Assembly (NCBI GenBank): GCA_025201345.1 | Contig: JAIXMG010000022.1 | Span: 310,001-374,000 of the forward strand | DNA: 64,000 nt | Reading direction: 5' to 3' | DNA from: Thamnidium elegans | Taxonomy: Eukaryota > Mucoromycota > Mucoromycetes > Mucorales > Mucoraceae | In this document: piece after piece, positions 11,744 to 22,513 of the stretch | How positions within the stretch are numbered: position 1 is the first letter of the stretch | How the letters are laid out: each line of letters starts with the position of its first letter | Translations under genes and position numbers: made by a program | Notes under the pieces: model-generated | What the model was told of the DNA's origin: nothing | What the model saw: the letters and a program-made list of their open reading frames with translations, nothing else | Database searches by the model: none

Positions 11744-13330
11744 CTAAAATCGAGAATCATGATTCGCTTCTCTTGCCCAGAGCTATAATAAACCCATTAG
11801 TAATATTCATGTTATACATTGTTTAATTCGATAACTTACCTAACAATTCGCGTTCCACTCATCAAGACGTTAAATATCCAATTTGAATGCCCACTTTGGA
11901 AACTAAGAACACATGCACCAGTCTTTGTATCCCAAACTCGAAGTGAGCGATCATAACTACCACTGACTATTTTGCCATTCAAACAATCGATTGAACGAAT
12001 CATGCCCGCATGACCGAGTAGCGTATTAAGACATTCGCCTGTTTCAACATCCCATATCTTAATTCTTCCTTCTAATCCACCGCTATAAAGACGACCATCA
12101 CTATATTTAATACATGCCAGGCCAAGTTTATGTCCTTCCATAGTTCGAATACATTCACCAGTTTCTATATCCCATAATTTTAAAGTAGAATCGCCAGAAG
12201 CCGAGACAACCCGAGTTCCGCCAACGGGCTCAATAGCATTTACAGAAGCAGTGTGGCCAAGCATTTGCCGTAATTCAGCACCAGTATTTTTATCCCAGAC
12301 TCGCAACGTGTGATCTCTTGACGAAGTAACGATACGATTACTATTCACAAAGCATACATCCAAGACATTATGACCGTGACCCCTTAATTTAAGTATAGGT
12401 TCTACTTGTGGTAAAGACCATATTGTACATGTCGCATCTGAAGACCCAGTCATTAAAATTTTGTTTTCTTTATCAACGCGCATACATAAAATACTGCCAT
12501 CGTGTTCGTCTTCAATAGTGCGAATGCACTTACTGGTGGGTATATGCCATATCTTGAGTGTTTTATCTCGACTACCACTGATTAAGAGGTCCTTGGAGAT
12601 CCACGCCAAACAATAAACACTGTCTTGGTGTCCCTGTAAAAAGCGGGTATTCACCTTTCCGGTTAACCAGCGTTGATCCAATTTAAGATGATTTTGATAG
12701 AGTTTTAAATTAAAAGAAGAAGCAAGTCGTGTGGTACCTTTTTTCCGCTCTAAAGTCAAGGCATTTTCTTGAATAAGAGGGGGCACGGAATGAAAATCGG
12801 CATACAGAAATCGACGCCATAAACGATCATCGTGGCAAATGGGATACATTCTACTACATGTTCGAGATAACTTTTGAATGGTGATGTAATCTAAATAGTA
12901 TAATATGTTTGAGATAATTTCATTTGGTAGTGTTACTAGAGCTATTATAAAGAAGTCAGTTTTTTAACACATGTAAAAAAAAACAATAAGATAACGTACT
13001 TGATCTGGTGACAGGTGGTAGATTAGAATTAGAACTATTATCAGAATAAAGAGAAGAAGGGCGACGATGATATGACGATCCACCAACATGAAATTTAGGT
13101 AAAATAAAAGAGAAATTGGATGATGAAGCTTTCAATTTCCTTTTTAATGGTAATAATGTTGATTTTGACGTAGTACGACGAGGATTTAATCGTTTTGTCT
13201 TTGCGGTTGTTCCATCTTTTCTGGGACAAATAGTGATATAAGTAGGTATCGCCATTGTCTTGGTTTCTGGCTTGTTGCTGGGAGTATATCCTGCTGAAGA
13301 AAATATCAGTGAAAATGATATATAAGCCAT
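11744..13330 (-). CDS. F-box/WD40 repeat protein
   Basis: Probable substrate receptor of an SCF ubiquitin ligase, with the same layout as Cdc4/Fbw7/MET30-type proteins. The N-terminal exon (about 13002-13330) is basic and serine-rich with a likely nuclear localisation stretch. The next exon begins with an F-box, LPNEIISNILYYLDYITIQ, followed by KLSRTCSRMY and DDRLWRRF. Seven or so WD repeats follow, with repeated units such as GHQDSVYCLAWISKDLLISG, SGSRDKTLKIW, TSSRDHTLRVWDKNTG, SASGDSTLKLWDIETG and SGSYDRSLRVWDTKTG. The final small exon supplies GQEKRIMILDF and a stop at 11744. The start is uncertain: ATG at 13330 gives a hydrophobic lead, whereas ATG at 13255 (MAIPTYITICP) is equally plausible, and TTTTCTTCAG between them could be a splice acceptor. 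Confidence 0.88.
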
Positions 13331-13936
13331 TTGAGTGTGTGAAAAGTTTGTTTTTTATAAATAAGAAAAAAGAAAAAAAAAAGCTATTTTTTAATAACTT
13401 TTTTTTTTTTATATCCTTACAAAAAAGAAAAGACCCTGTGGGACCTAAATTTTTATAACAATAATTTAGAATACCGTCATTTGCGGGGGAAAAACAAAGT
13501 TTTCATGACGCTTTTCTTCTTTCCCTTTGGAGGTTAATATTTTGGTATTACGTGGATTTTCTTTTCTGTGTAAAACAGCGTTTTGAAAAAGAACAGCAGA
13601 AAAGCCCTTTTTTTTAAAAAAAAAAGAAAAAGAAATGTTTCAACCTCTTTTTAACCTAATAGCTTTTTTAACGTATATAATAGTACTTTATTCCTTTTTT
13701 CTTCTTCTTCTTCTTCTTCTTCTTACACTGTACTACTTACATTTTGCTTTCTTCCTCGTAAGTTAATTTTTCACTGGGAGAAATAAAATCCTTCCTTCTA
13801 TACTTGAAATAGTAATTTCTCCGAGCCAAAAAAAAAAAAAAAAAAAAAAAAAAACGATCTAAACAAACGGTATTTATACAAGTACTGCATTAAAAAAAAG
13901 GTTCTTAAAACATGTTTCAAAAAATAGCACCAGTTT
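13331..13936. other. Intergenic region with CTT repeat
   Basis: Non-coding spacer upstream of the F-box gene and downstream of the 355-residue ORF. It contains a T9-A9 junction near 13612-13624, a (CTT)n tract at about 13698-13723 and a long A-run near 13829-13852. No gene seen. Confidence 0.5.
13698..13723. repeat. (CTT)n microsatellite
   Basis: About eight CTT/TTC units in a row within a pyrimidine-rich stretch. It may be polypyrimidine promoter DNA or simple slippage. Confidence 0.75.
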
Positions 13937-15004
13937 TTAATTCACAAATAAATTTTTATTATTTACAAGAGAAAGTAAAGAACCTCTCTTGTACTTGGTA
14001 CCAAAAAGTCGATTTTCGAAATCGCTCGGTATGCTTAGTCCGCCCTGATCGTCTATTTGACAAATCATAGTGTCTGCTTCAAAGGTATCACCACAAATAC
14101 AATAAAAATTGTTTTTATAAATAATGTAATCTGTACCAGAATATGTTGTAGAAACCTTAATCAAAAGTAAGACAAATTCTTCAATCGTTAATGGTCTATC
14201 GTCTGGGTACGGCCACCAATCATCAGGCACATCTTCTGAGGCTTCTGAATCGCACCGCAGCGCCACAAACGCTTTGTATCGTGCCTTTGCTTTATCTTGG
14301 TCAAATTTCTGTTTAATTACTTGTAAATTAGTCCTTTCATCGTCTGTATGTCCGATTTTATCGAAATCTTCGTATTCTATTAAGCACTTATCTAGCTCAA
14401 AGAATGTTTTAAACTTTTCCTCGAACCTCAAGTCCGTTAAAGAAGATAACTGAAAATTATAATCTCTACTAAAAAGGTATTCTACTGGCTCACTATAGAT
14501 AACAAGTGTGTTATTTACTGCTATGTTCTGATTGGTGGGTGTAATAAGATTTACATGGTGCGTTCTAACTCTGAGATACTGAGGTATATAGTTTGGTCGA
14601 TAGAGTATGATATTGGATTTGTAAATAGATGCAATGTGTTTGACTGTGCTATAATTTTCCCGTGGACCCGTTAGAAAGGGTAATGCAGATCGATGATAGC
14701 TTGTGCCTCCTAGTTGGTATATCAGCGAAAAAATAACTCTACTGTGCTGTTCAAATAATATATTTACTACGATATTCCAGCATTCTATATTGATCAAACG
14801 TGTCATTTGATAAAGGTGCCATGCTATTTCTCGCTTGTATAGTGTTACGTGGTCTTGCGGTATCCATCTTATCGGGTCGCTTTTGAAAACTTGTACTTGT
14901 GTAGTCTGAAGAATCTGACTTAACCTCTCTCGAAAAATTATATCCACTGCGTAGTTTGTTTGCGTTTTTTGTGGGATCATGGACTTTCTACGTATGTTTA
15001 CCAT
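13937..15004 (-). CDS. Hypothetical protein, 355 residues
   Basis: Single uninterrupted frame from ATG at 15004 (MVNIRRKSMIPQ) to a stop at 13937, without introns, unlike most neighbours. I do not recognise a family. No signal peptide or membrane segment is obvious. The first half is mixed alpha/beta with tyrosine- and arginine-rich stretches (DPIRWIPQDHVTLYKREIAW). The middle is acidic and lysine-rich, and residues about 255-275 carry EDVPDDWWPYPDDRPLTIEE. Near the C-terminus are single cysteines (FYCICGDTF, TMICQID). It sits next to a decayed transposase-like gene on the same strand, so it may belong to a mobile element or be a lineage-specific gene. Coding status is supported by length and by the balanced amino-acid composition. 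Confidence 0.55.
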   Translation of the reverse strand: MVNIRRKSMIPQKTQTNYAVDIIFRERLSQILQTTQVQVFKSDPIRWIPQDHVTLYKREIAWHLYQMTRLINIECWNIVVNILFEQHSRVIFSLIYQLGGTSYHRSALPFLTGPRENYSTVKHIASIYKSNIILYRPNYIPQYLRVRTHHVNLITPTNQNIAVNNTLVIYSEPVEYLFSRDYNFQLSSLTDLRFEEKFKTFFELDKCLIEYEDFDKIGHTDDERTNLQVIKQKFDQDKAKARYKAFVALRCDSEASEDVPDDWWPYPDDRPLTIEEFVLLLIKVSTTYSGTDYIIYKNNFYCICGDTFEADTMICQIDDQGGLSIPSDFENRLFGTKYKRGSLLSLVNNKNLFVN

Positions 15005-15244
15005 TTTTATTATTTTATTTTATTTTTTTTTAAAAAAAAAAAGAACAGAAAAGGGGAGGGAGAGAAATTAGGTGCGTATATATTATTTTTTTTTTTTAAA
15101 AAAAAGGAAGGTGTAACGTTACTCAAGCATATAAGCTGCGTCTTTTTATCTTCTTCACGAGTTGGTGCTATAATGCAATGTGGTTTTACTTGTCGGATAT
15201 TTTAGTTTAATATAAAAAAAAAAATCCGACTTACAAATTATCCC

Positions 15245-15960
15245 TTAGTTGCATTGCAACTGGCTATTCTCCTCTACTGTTAGAAGGGTAGACGCTTGGT
15301 TTTTAAAATCTTCAGTTTCGTATTGACGGAATATACTTTGAGAAAAATGAGGAATAGACATTCCCGTTACACTGGAATTAAGGCCTGACAAACCGATCAC
15401 AAGGGAAGAAAGTGCATCACTAGGATTGATACACATCAAGCTACCCTTTGTAATTATTTTCGTAAACAAATTTCGGTGCTCTAAGGGCTCGAAGCAATAT
15501 ATACACGCTTGAGATGTTTCGTACCCACTGGTAATACAAACATTTCCTCTTTCTCCACGCATTATTTCAAGCCATTTCTCCCCTGTAACTACGATACCTT
15601 TTTCATTCTACTTTTTTACTCCAGTACATCTGACACAGATGAACTGAGCAACTTTACTCCAATCTATTAAATTATAAGGATTGGTTGAACTTCTACAACC
15701 AACATACGAAGTTATATATTTACCTCTTTTCGAAACAATTTTCACGTCAATTATTGAGCAGAATACAGCGTCTTTATTTGATCATGTATAATCAATGGAA
15801 CCAAATTTCTTATTAACAAAATCTGCAATGCTGAAAGAATTGGAGTCTGAGGTAAGCGTCTGATATAAGGACGTAGGGTTTATTTCTAGTGCTTGAAGAG
15901 CTGACGGACGTGGCTGTGGAAAAATCAAACAAGTAAATTCTGTATAACCTGTAGCTTTTA
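15245..15960 (-). pseudogene. Decayed transposase-like gene (TnpB/Fanzor-like C-terminus)
   Basis: On the minus strand one frame reads protein-like text from about 15960 to a stop at 15245, but it is broken by at least two in-frame stops. The last 105 residues are open. They contain ETSQACIYCFEP, then GSLMCINPSDALSSLVIGLS and EDFKNQASTLL. The order TSQ-x-C-x2-C, then C-x-N-P, then an Asp in DALS before a GL segment resembles the zinc ribbon and RuvC-III end of TnpB/Fanzor proteins. The second Cys pair looks partly deleted. A low-complexity DE/N repeat further upstream (about 16140-16230) may be the decayed N-terminus. The family call is an inference from motif layout only. Confidence 0.4.
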
Positions 15961-16701
15961 AAATATCATTTACTAATGGTCAGAATGGTAATTGATAACG
16001 GATTACAAAACGGGGTTTTTTTAGCAGGTATATAAGGTTTGAATTGTATCTGGCATTTCTTTTTGAATATTCTCTACAGTGATATTTTCGTCAGATCATA
16101 GTAGGAGATGCTTAGGCATCGACCTCAGGGTCTTGAAGCGAGAACGAGATGATTCATCGATGTTTACACTGTCTGGATTTTATTCGTCAATGTTTGTATT
16201 GTCTGGCTTTAATTCATCATTATGCTCAACCTTGTTAGTGGAAGACTACGTATAAAAATATATTTGTACCTTTACGGATACTAGTTTCTCTAAGAAGAGC
16301 CAGTATAAGTTAGTAAGAAAATAAGAAGAAGAAAAAGAAAAAAAAAAGAAAAAGACTTGATAAAATAAAGCCTACTGTTACTGGTGTGATATATTTAACT
16401 CATCATGTCGTATTATACCACTATGTGTTTCATATACTTGTACTTATACGTTGGTTAATCATTTTGATTCATGCAAGATCCTTTTTATGCGAATAGAAAC
16501 TAACTATTATTTATTAAACTAGTCAAGTACATAGATATCATAAGTTTTGTTGTTGTTAGAATCCCCTTTTATCTTTGTGCCTATAAGAAACTTAAAGTAG
16601 GAATGCATAGCACTTTGGGACGTATAATTAACAAATACAAATACAATTCGATTCTAAATAACTTATATTACTTTTATTCTTAATAAAAAAAAACACGGGT
16701 T
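15961..16701. other. Non-coding region, possible pseudogene 5' remains
   Basis: Contains two near-identical 30-base pieces around 16155-16217 (ATTCATCGATGTTTACACTG type and ATTCGTCAATGTTTGTATTG type) that would encode an Asp/Asn-rich repeat on the minus strand. The rest is AT-rich with stops in all frames. Downstream it serves as the 3' flank of the Mediator gene. Confidence 0.35.
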
Positions 16702-17463
16702 CTATTTCTTTACACTGGTAGCTAACTTTTTAACATCACTGCCTACCACCTCACTCTTTCCACTACTATAAAAATTCATCATACATTCTAATTTCCACTT
16801 TTTCCAAATATCTTCAGACGGGAACCCCAATTTTTCCCATTCTTCTTCTTCTTCTTCTTCCATATCTTCGTCTTCGGATTCATCCGCCTGATCTTCGTAC
16901 CGTAACAAAAAGTTTGGTTTATGATCAGATGCTAATTCCGAAACAAACTGTGTGGCATCTACAGCTAATCTATCATGTCGTTGAAGTAACTGATTCCATT
17001 GTTTTAATTGCGTCTGAATCAATTGTTCATCGTCGACATTTTTACCGGCAAATCCATTATTTAAGTTTGAATCCATTTGTAATTCTAAGGAAATCGTAGC
17101 CTGTGTATCTGCTTCCAGTTTCTCAATATCAGGAATAAGTTTGGTACGAAGTAAGACACTGAGGATATTGGTATCACTTTCTTTGGTTGTTGGTACATAG
17201 GGATGTAACATAAGTTTAGGCAGAGTGGCATTACTTCCTGTTTCTGTATAACTATAAAAGTCTTCGGATAATGACGCGAACTTTGCTGTCAACATGTTGA
17301 ATTTGTTTAAAAGATCAGGCCAGTTAAACGGGTATCTAGGTTCTGTCAACGAAGCTAAATGAGTTGAAAAAGTCTCTTGCAGAGACCATAGTTTCCCTCG
17401 CAGCGCCTCCAGTTCTTGGTAAGTGTTAGGATCCAAAGTTGCTTGAATTTGTGAATTGTCCAT
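16702..17463 (-). CDS. MED8: Mediator complex subunit 8
   Basis: Head-module subunit of Mediator, which links activators to RNA polymerase II. Single exon, 253 residues from ATG at 17463; the longer frame upstream is a phenylalanine-rich translation of UTR. The N-terminal half matches Med8: LEALRGKLWSLQETFSTHL, then PFNWPDLLNKFNMLTAKFAS and SLSEDFYSYT, followed by HPYVPTT and LLRTKLIPDIE. A long helix with QTQLKQWNQLLQRHD follows, then an acidic run and a short C-terminal region with EDIWKKWKLECMMNFYSSG. This order is typical of fungal Med8. Confidence 0.88.
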   Translation of the reverse strand: MDNSQIQATLDPNTYQELEALRGKLWSLQETFSTHLASLTEPRYPFNWPDLLNKFNMLTAKFASLSEDFYSYTETGSNATLPKLMLHPYVPTTKESDTNILSVLLRTKLIPDIEKLEADTQATISLELQMDSNLNNGFAGKNVDDEQLIQTQLKQWNQLLQRHDRLAVDATQFVSELASDHKPNFLLRYEDQADESEDEDMEEEEEEEWEKLGFPSEDIWKKWKLECMMNFYSSGKSEVVGSDVKKLATSVKK

Positions 17464-18303
17464 AATGAAAAAAAAAAAAAAAGTGTAAAGGGAAAAAAAT
17501 AAAATAAAAATCATTTTATTGCATTTCCCACTATTTTTGGGAACATAATTTGATCACTAAAGCTAGAAAAAATAAACATGAGATTGCCTCAATAACTAAT
17601 ATACAACAAAATCGAGTAAATATGCGTAAACAATGTTCGCCAATACTGTAGCTCTTTTTATAAACGTTTTGATATACGTTTATTTTTAAAAAGAAATGGG
17701 ATTTAATGGTAATAAAAAAATGTAAAAGAAGCTTCTTTACTGAGTATTATAAAGTAATATACAACATAGTGAAGACATTTTTCATTTTTCATTGTTTAAT
17801 GTTTTATGTTATTTTTTTTTTTTTTAAAAAAAAAACCCCTCCTGGCTGAAAAATAAGAAGATGGGATAGTTAAAGAGATAAATGGCAAACTCGGATTTTA
17901 CACACCTATCGCGAGAAACACGACCAGTTCCGCCTCAGTGTAACGAGCGTTAAAAAACATAGGTACCAATAATTAGTTTGTTAGTGTTTCTATTTCCTTC
18001 AACATGTTGCAGTATGAGAACCCAAAAGTCCTTGTAATGAGTGCCATGTGGTGATCTATGTTTTATTTTTGCTGGATACAGTTGGATCCTGCCGTTAATA
18101 GTGTATTTCAACAGTTGGACCTCTGCCATATATACCAAAAATGTTGTTCCAACTTGTTTCATGCAAGAATACGACGCTTTTTTTTTTTTTTTTTTTTTTT
18201 GTCTGAGCGTGTAAATAGAACGTGAACCAAGGATTTCGCTATAGAAATTATTTAAAGAGAGGGCTTTAGTTGATCATCTTATACACTGCATGCTCCTAAG
18301 CAT
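17464..18303. other. Intergenic region
   Basis: Holds the MED8 promoter side and about 800 bases of AT-rich spacer, including a T/A homopolymer junction at about 17811-17837 and a T-run of about 23 at 18178-18200. A 70-residue minus-strand reading frame at 17950-18162 has plausible composition but no recognisable family. Confidence 0.4.
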
Positions 18304-20260
18304 GTTTCATATGTGACTGGATCTAGTGTAACAAAAGGGCTCTTGACACGAAAAAAGAAAAAAAAAACCCCCCTTTTTTCTCCTTTATCGAACAGTATGA
18401 AACAAGAAAGCATTAAAAGCGACGCGTTTAACCAAGATATTAAAAGAGTCCGCCCACGAACCAGAGCCTATATTAAGCAAGAAACTGACGACAGCAAAGA
18501 ATATTTGAAATGTGCTTTATATCCTCCAGTGAAAACTGAATCACCTTCTCTAGAAATAAGCAAGTATGAAAATGGTAAGTGTCCAAAGGAGAATATGTAC
18601 AGAGATGAAGGGGAAAGAATAAATACTTTATACGACTTGATACTCACCAGATATATACATAGCGTTATCAACAAATACCAAGGATATATACTGTAGTATA
18701 TGTGACATCAGTTTTAGAAATAAAAAGTATTATTTCGCCCACGAACTCCACTCCCATAAAACCAAAGATACACCTATAATCGACCTCAAAACGTTTTATT
18801 GTAATATATGCGATAAGAAATTTTTTAATTCAGCAGGGTACCGTGAACACATGGCGAAACTAAACAATATTCATATCCCAGTTATCAGACCAAGAGTAGA
18901 CCCAAACTCATCGAAAACACCTAAGATCGACGACCCAAACAATTACTGCATCTCGTGTGATTTTACATTCAAGTCTACAGGAAATTACCGTATACATTTG
19001 ACCCGGCGTCATCATATGCTCATTCAACCCCCAGAAGAAATAAATATGCCAAAAAATAAGAAACCAGAAATTGATATTGTAAATAGGTATTGTGACGCCT
19101 GTAACAGAATATTTGATCACAAGAAAGATTATATAAAACATTTAATTCGTATTCATGGAATGACCTTGCCAGATATGTACTCAGAACCGAGCAATTTCGA
19201 TTCAGAAAATTTGTACTGTAAAGTGTGTGATGCAAGCTATGTAAAAAGTCAAGCTTTTATTGCTCATTTGCAAAATATACATCAAATAGCACCGCATTTT
19301 CCTTCCAATTCGAGTCCAAATATGGATGATCAAAATAATTACTGTAATGCATGCCGTAAGACCTTTTCCAGTAGAAGAACCTATTTATGCCATCTGTCTA
19401 TTGCACATCTTGACAAAATTACTGAGCTGTATCAAGGAACAGACTGTAAGACTCCGAGTAAGGAAGACCTGCGGCATAAAAGGTATTGTGCAGAGTGCCA
19501 AAAAGTTTTTCTGTTCAAAAGAATATATCCAGTTCACATGGAAAAAATTCATGGTGTCAAACCGCTCGACTATATTCCAAGCCTTGACAGTCCAAAGAAC
19601 CATTGCACGTTATGCGATAAAACATACCCTTATACAAGTACATATCGAAAACATCTGCTTTATACTCATAATTCAATTATATCGGCCCCGCCCAGTATAC
19701 CTTTTAGCAATACAGTGCCTGTTATGGACCTTTTAAAAAAATACTGCAATGCTTGTGATAGAACATATTCGTCATTTAATGCCTATCGACGCCATATGTC
19801 CAAAAATCATCGTATGGAAGTCGGCAAATCTAAAAGAAGTCGTGTTAATCGTAATGAAACACCCGTTATAGACGAAATAGGCAACTATTGTACAGCTTGT
19901 GACAAAGTATACAAAACTAGAGCCTTATACAAACATCATTTGTATCATATTCATGGTATCTCATTATATAAACGCGTGTATGTTCCATTGCAAAGGAATC
20001 GAGATATTGTTCCAGACCTGAACGATAAAAATAACCATTGTGCCTCATGTAATAGAACATATAGATCCAGAACAAGTTATTTGGACCACTTAACTAAAGC
20101 TCATCAGATAAAAACGCTAAATGTTACGAACGAAGAGTCATGTATTTGATCAATGTGAATACAGTTTTGTTAAATATGTCTTTATAAATAAATTTACGTA
20201 CTGAACTATTTAAAAATGATTCAAGGGTATATATCTAGAAAGCTGTTTGAAAACTATACA
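18304..20260 (+). repeat. Duplicated block, copy 2 (zinc-finger unit)
   Basis: Direct-orientation partner of 8476-10425. Shares the left flank CATATGTGACTGGATCTAG, the whole gene and part of the 3' flank (GGGTATATATCTAGAA region). No terminal inverted repeats or target duplications were obvious at the edges, so segmental duplication is more likely than transposition. Confidence 0.85.
18397..20149 (+). CDS. Eleven-finger C2H2 zinc-finger protein
   Basis: Two exons, 18397-18574 and 18651-20149, joined through donor GTAAGT and acceptor CACCAG. They give 558 residues in one frame. The N-terminus MKQESIKSDAFNQDIKRV is basic and polar. From about residue 70 there are eleven units of C-x2-C-x12-H-x4-H, each usually preceded by D..N-[YH]-C: YCSIC, YCNIC, YCISC, YCDAC, YCKVC, YCNAC, YCAEC, HCTLC, YCNAC, YCTAC and YCASC. 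Linkers are long and variable and lack the TGEKP linker of classical arrays. Finger 2 has an atypical His spacing. Likely a nucleic-acid-binding nuclear protein; targets are unknown. I do not recognise a named gene. Copy 1 at 8563 is frameshifted, so this copy appears to be the functional one. Confidence 0.8.
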
Positions 20261-20294
20261 TTTGAATATTTAATTTTTTTTTATTTATTTATAA

Positions 20295-20667
20295 TTATTC
20301 TTGTTCTTGAATGGTATCCTTTGCAGCCTTAATTAATGGAGTCAAGGTATAAAATGGATCTGATTTACGCAAAAACGGGTGTCTCAAAAGTTCAGCTGCA
20401 GTGGGTCTAAAAGCCGGGTCAACTTGAAGACATAATAACAAGAAATCCTTAAAGATATCACTAAGCGATTCAGGATTTTGTAAGTCGGGTGTACCGTTAT
20501 TAGCAATCAAGTAGAGTGCACGTAACGGGTTTTCGTTCAAGTAAGGTGGCTCGCCTTCAATCATTTCAATAGCTAAAATACCTAATGACCAAATATCTAC
20601 TTTTTGATCATATGCTTTTCTAGTCACAACCTCAGGTGCCATCTACAAAGACATAAAAAAAAAATTA

Positions 20668-20711
<44 letters not shown>

Positions 20712-22513
20712 TTTGTTATAATAACTCTATAAACTTACCCAATAAGGTGTACCAACTAGAGTAGTACGCTTTGATAAAGGTTCATGAAGTTGAGCACAAA
20801 ATCCAAAGTCAGCTATCAAAAAAAAAGGTTAAAAAAAGGGAGGTATAGACAGAATACAATAATTACTTAGTTTAATTTCACCCTGCATACTCAGTAACAC
20901 ATTATCACTTTTAATATCTCTATGAATTACACCGTTCGCATGAAGATGCATTAAGCCTTCCAATACCTGTTTACAAATAGCGGCAATTTGACCTTCCATC
21001 ATCATATTACAAGTAACGACATCAGTTAAACTACCACCTTCCATATACTCCATCACAACCCAAAGATCACCGTTCCAAAGATACGATTCAATAAAGTTGA
21101 CAATATTAGGATGCTGAGAGCGTTTCATCACCATAATTTCGTTAATGATCAATTCTTTCTTGGGTTGCTTTTCTACGTTCATTTGTTTAATAGCAACAGG
21201 CCTTGGGTCTCCTTGACGATAAGCAATATAAACACCACCAGAAGCCCTAATTTTTTTTTTTTAATAATTGTTTGAAACAGCAACATCATTTTCTTCTTTT
21301 TTTTTTTTACCCTTGACCAATTTTAACCATATCAGAATAAATTAAAAGTGGATTAGAATTAACACAAATTTCTTGCAACTTGACCAATACATCTTGATCC
21401 TTCATTCCTTTCTCCTTGGGAGGTCTCTTTTTGACAGTTCCAGGTGGCCCTGTAGATAACGAAGATACAGGTCCCTCCAAAGAAGTAGTGGTATCAGTTA
21501 ATCGTGTTAACTCGGGCAAATCTTTTTCGTCATCACCAAATTCTTTTGTAAATGAAGCTGTAGATTCAGAGTGAATTGAACCAACATCATCAATAAATTC
21601 TACAACATATGAAAAAAATCAATAACTATATAATTGCTGCTATATTATTGTTGTACCGTCTTCTATTTTTTTTTTATGATCAACTACTGTTTTTGTCTTA
21701 TTTGTACTTTCGGAAACCTAAAAAAAAAAAAAAAAAAAAAAAGAGTTAATATCAGCAACTATTTTTTTTTTTTTTTGTAATACAATATTTACCAAACCAC
21801 CAGCAAGGTCAAATTCTTTTGACTTTGTGATTCTTAGCGTTGAAAACCGTTTTAGTGATTTACTTAATGTTTGGTCACTATCAGCTGTTTTTGGGATTTT
21901 ATTCCAAACGACATTATCCATACTTTCTTGCGTTGTACCTTGAAAGAATTCAATAGCATGAATCACAGCCTTTTTTTTTTAAAAAAAAAAAAGTAAGTTA
22001 CGGGTTTATACTTTTATTCTTTTTTTTTTTTTAAAAAAAAAAAGTACCTGAGGGTTATTTTCTTGTTCTTGTTTGGTAATACCACTTTGAGTCAGTAGCA
22101 GAGTCCATTCCTTGGGCAAACCAGAGAATTCGCCCGTATTAGGATCAAATCCCACATGCGTAACATGAACTGTATTATAGGGTGTTGAAATATCCATTGG
22201 TTTTTGTTGTATATTCTTATTACTATGACTTCCATTATTATTACTAGATAAGAATTCTTAATGTACACATATGTCAGTATAGAATAAGCAACAGTAAAAA
22301 AGAGACCTAACCATTAAAGTTTCCCATGAATTTAGTGATAACGCCTTTAAATTTTGTTCTTTCCCGAGATTTAGTCGAGTCATTATTGTTCAAAGGTGGT
22401 CTATTGTTGACATTAGACATTGTTAAAGGAGAGCCTAACCTAGATGCTGACAACGGTTTGTCTTGAGATGAATCTGCAAGATTACTAGTGACTAACTTGG
22501 GTAAATGTGACAT
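20295..22513 (-). CDS. PAK/Ste20-type p21-activated kinase
   Basis: Rho/Cdc42-activated serine/threonine kinase for polarity and MAPK signalling. Start ATG at 22513 gives [20 protein letters not shown] short N-terminal region ends [14 protein letters not shown]. The CRIB motif is [20 protein letters not shown] followed by FSGLPKEW. A regulatory linker contains the proline-rich [15 protein letters not shown]. The kinase domain starts with VKIGQG, has the lysine in [10 protein letters not shown], catalytic loop [10 protein letters not shown], the DFG stretch ADFGFCAQL, activation loop [18 protein letters not shown] and subdomain [21 protein letters not shown]. It ends [10 protein letters not shown]. 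There are many short introns, several of them with T-run/A-run junctions. The sequence fits the group containing Ste20, Cla4 and human PAK1. I saw no complete PH domain, so it is more Ste20/PAK1-like than Cla4-like. Confidence 0.93.

Noticed and set aside
17950..18162. 70-residue minus-strand ORF with plausible composition
   Set aside because: No recognisable family and no flanking exons; too short to claim.
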